From positions 47,774 through 68,161 of the forward strand of contig VHZZ01003289.1 of assembly GCA_009801015.1 (NCBI GenBank): 20,388 nt of DNA. Reading direction: 5' to 3'. A program made the position numbers and the translations under genes. The notes under the pieces are model-generated. The model was not told the DNA's origin, made no database searches, and was given only the letters and a program-made list of their open reading frames with translations. This document shows, piece after piece, positions 19,761 to 20,388 of the stretch. This stretch comes from Silene noctiflora (Eukaryota; Streptophyta; Magnoliopsida; Caryophyllales; Caryophyllaceae). Numbering within the stretch: the stretch's first letter is position 1; every line of letters begins with the position of its first letter.

Positions 19761-20157
19761 CGTTTGCCGTAACTATTTTATAATCCATTTATTTTTTTAT
19801 AGGTTGATACCATAGTCGACTGAAAGCAAACGCCAACAAATTCAAAAAATTACTTGGTCCATTCTGAGATGTATACATTCGTCTTCACCTTAAAACGATT
19901 TATATGTATTATGTTCTCGTTACATATATTCTATTTAACCTTTTTAATTTTAAAATAAACAATTATACAACCAATTATAAAATAGTCTCCATAAATATCA
20001 ATTTGAGTAAAAATAAGTAGCACTCCGTACTTTGTATATTCATTTTGGAAATTAATTGTATAAAACAGTTTTACGTAAGGATAATATAAAAGCCGTAGTT
20101 AATAGGATATGTTTAAACATTCCTAAAGTAACTACTTGTGATATATTTTCTTATTTA

Positions 20158-20388
20158 CTAGTTTTTAATCAGTGCAATTTGCACGGGTATAGAATTTAAA
20201 TATTATTATTCTAATAATTATATTTAAAAAACATGATTAAGTTTTGTATGTGATTATATTCAATTTACATTTGCAAATAAGAGTTTTTAAATGTCAAATT
20301 TAAGATATAAGAAGCATTAAGTTTAACTGTTTGAGTATCTGACCCATATAANCTGATCTAAGACGATAGTTAGACTCTTAAACCTGAA
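20158..20388 (-). mobile_element. Helitron 3' terminus, element continues beyond the window
   Basis: Read on the minus strand the sequence is CCCGTGCAAATTGCAC, then ten bases (TGATTAAAAA), then CTAG, then T. That is the canonical Helitron 3' end: a short GC-containing hairpin (plus-strand 20172-20184), a spacer of about ten bases, a CTRR terminus (20158-20161), and host T next to it (A at 20157 on the plus strand). The 5' TC end was not found and should lie past 20388. No Rep/helicase coding is visible, so it is probably a non-autonomous copy. Confidence 0.6.

Overview
The window looks like nuclear DNA of a flowering plant, probably a eudicot. It is AT-rich, sparse in genes, and full of plant-type mobile element debris. 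The repeat style fits Caryophyllales (spinach, beet or pink relatives): Stowaway MITEs starting CTCCCTCC, a GTCACAAGCTTGTAAC foldback family, degenerate GGGTC/GACCC repeats, and many copies of TACTCCGTA. That placement is an impression from pattern, not a database result.

Layout: (1) 1 to about 3450 is the 3' part of an old Ty1/copia LTR retrotransposon on the plus strand (integrase, reverse transcriptase, RNase H, 3' LTR); its 5' half lies outside the window. (2) About 3.5-12.4 kb is intergenic. It holds a tRNA-derived SINE with intact target-site duplications (4364-4547), two Stowaway MITEs (4908-5104, 8333-8609), a two-copy foldback family (about 7187-7341 and 8846-8990), a long-TIR MITE (about 9318-9504), and stretches of degenerate low-complexity repeats. 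(3) 12.5-13.8 kb holds the only confident host gene: an intronless class II ERF repressor (AP2/ERF group VIIIa, ERF4/ERF8-like) of 247 residues with a clear TATA box and two GCC-boxes upstream. (4) About 13.8-20.4 kb is again intergenic, with an LTR-like fragment near 17.95 kb, repeat patches, an orphan TATA box, and a Helitron 3' terminus at 20158 that runs out of the window.

The genes do not form a pathway or cluster. The main biological idea the sequence supports is possible feedback control of the ERF gene. Its product should bind the GCC-box, and two perfect GCC-boxes lie within about 650 bp upstream of its own TATA box, one of them only 55 bp away. I found no new multi-gene system. The most unusual items are the SINE with a tandemly duplicated Pol III A box, the foldback family with a duplicated hairpin unit, and the unexplained enrichment of the TACTCCGTA word. 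No tRNA, rRNA, CRISPR array or known microRNA hairpin was recognised by eye.
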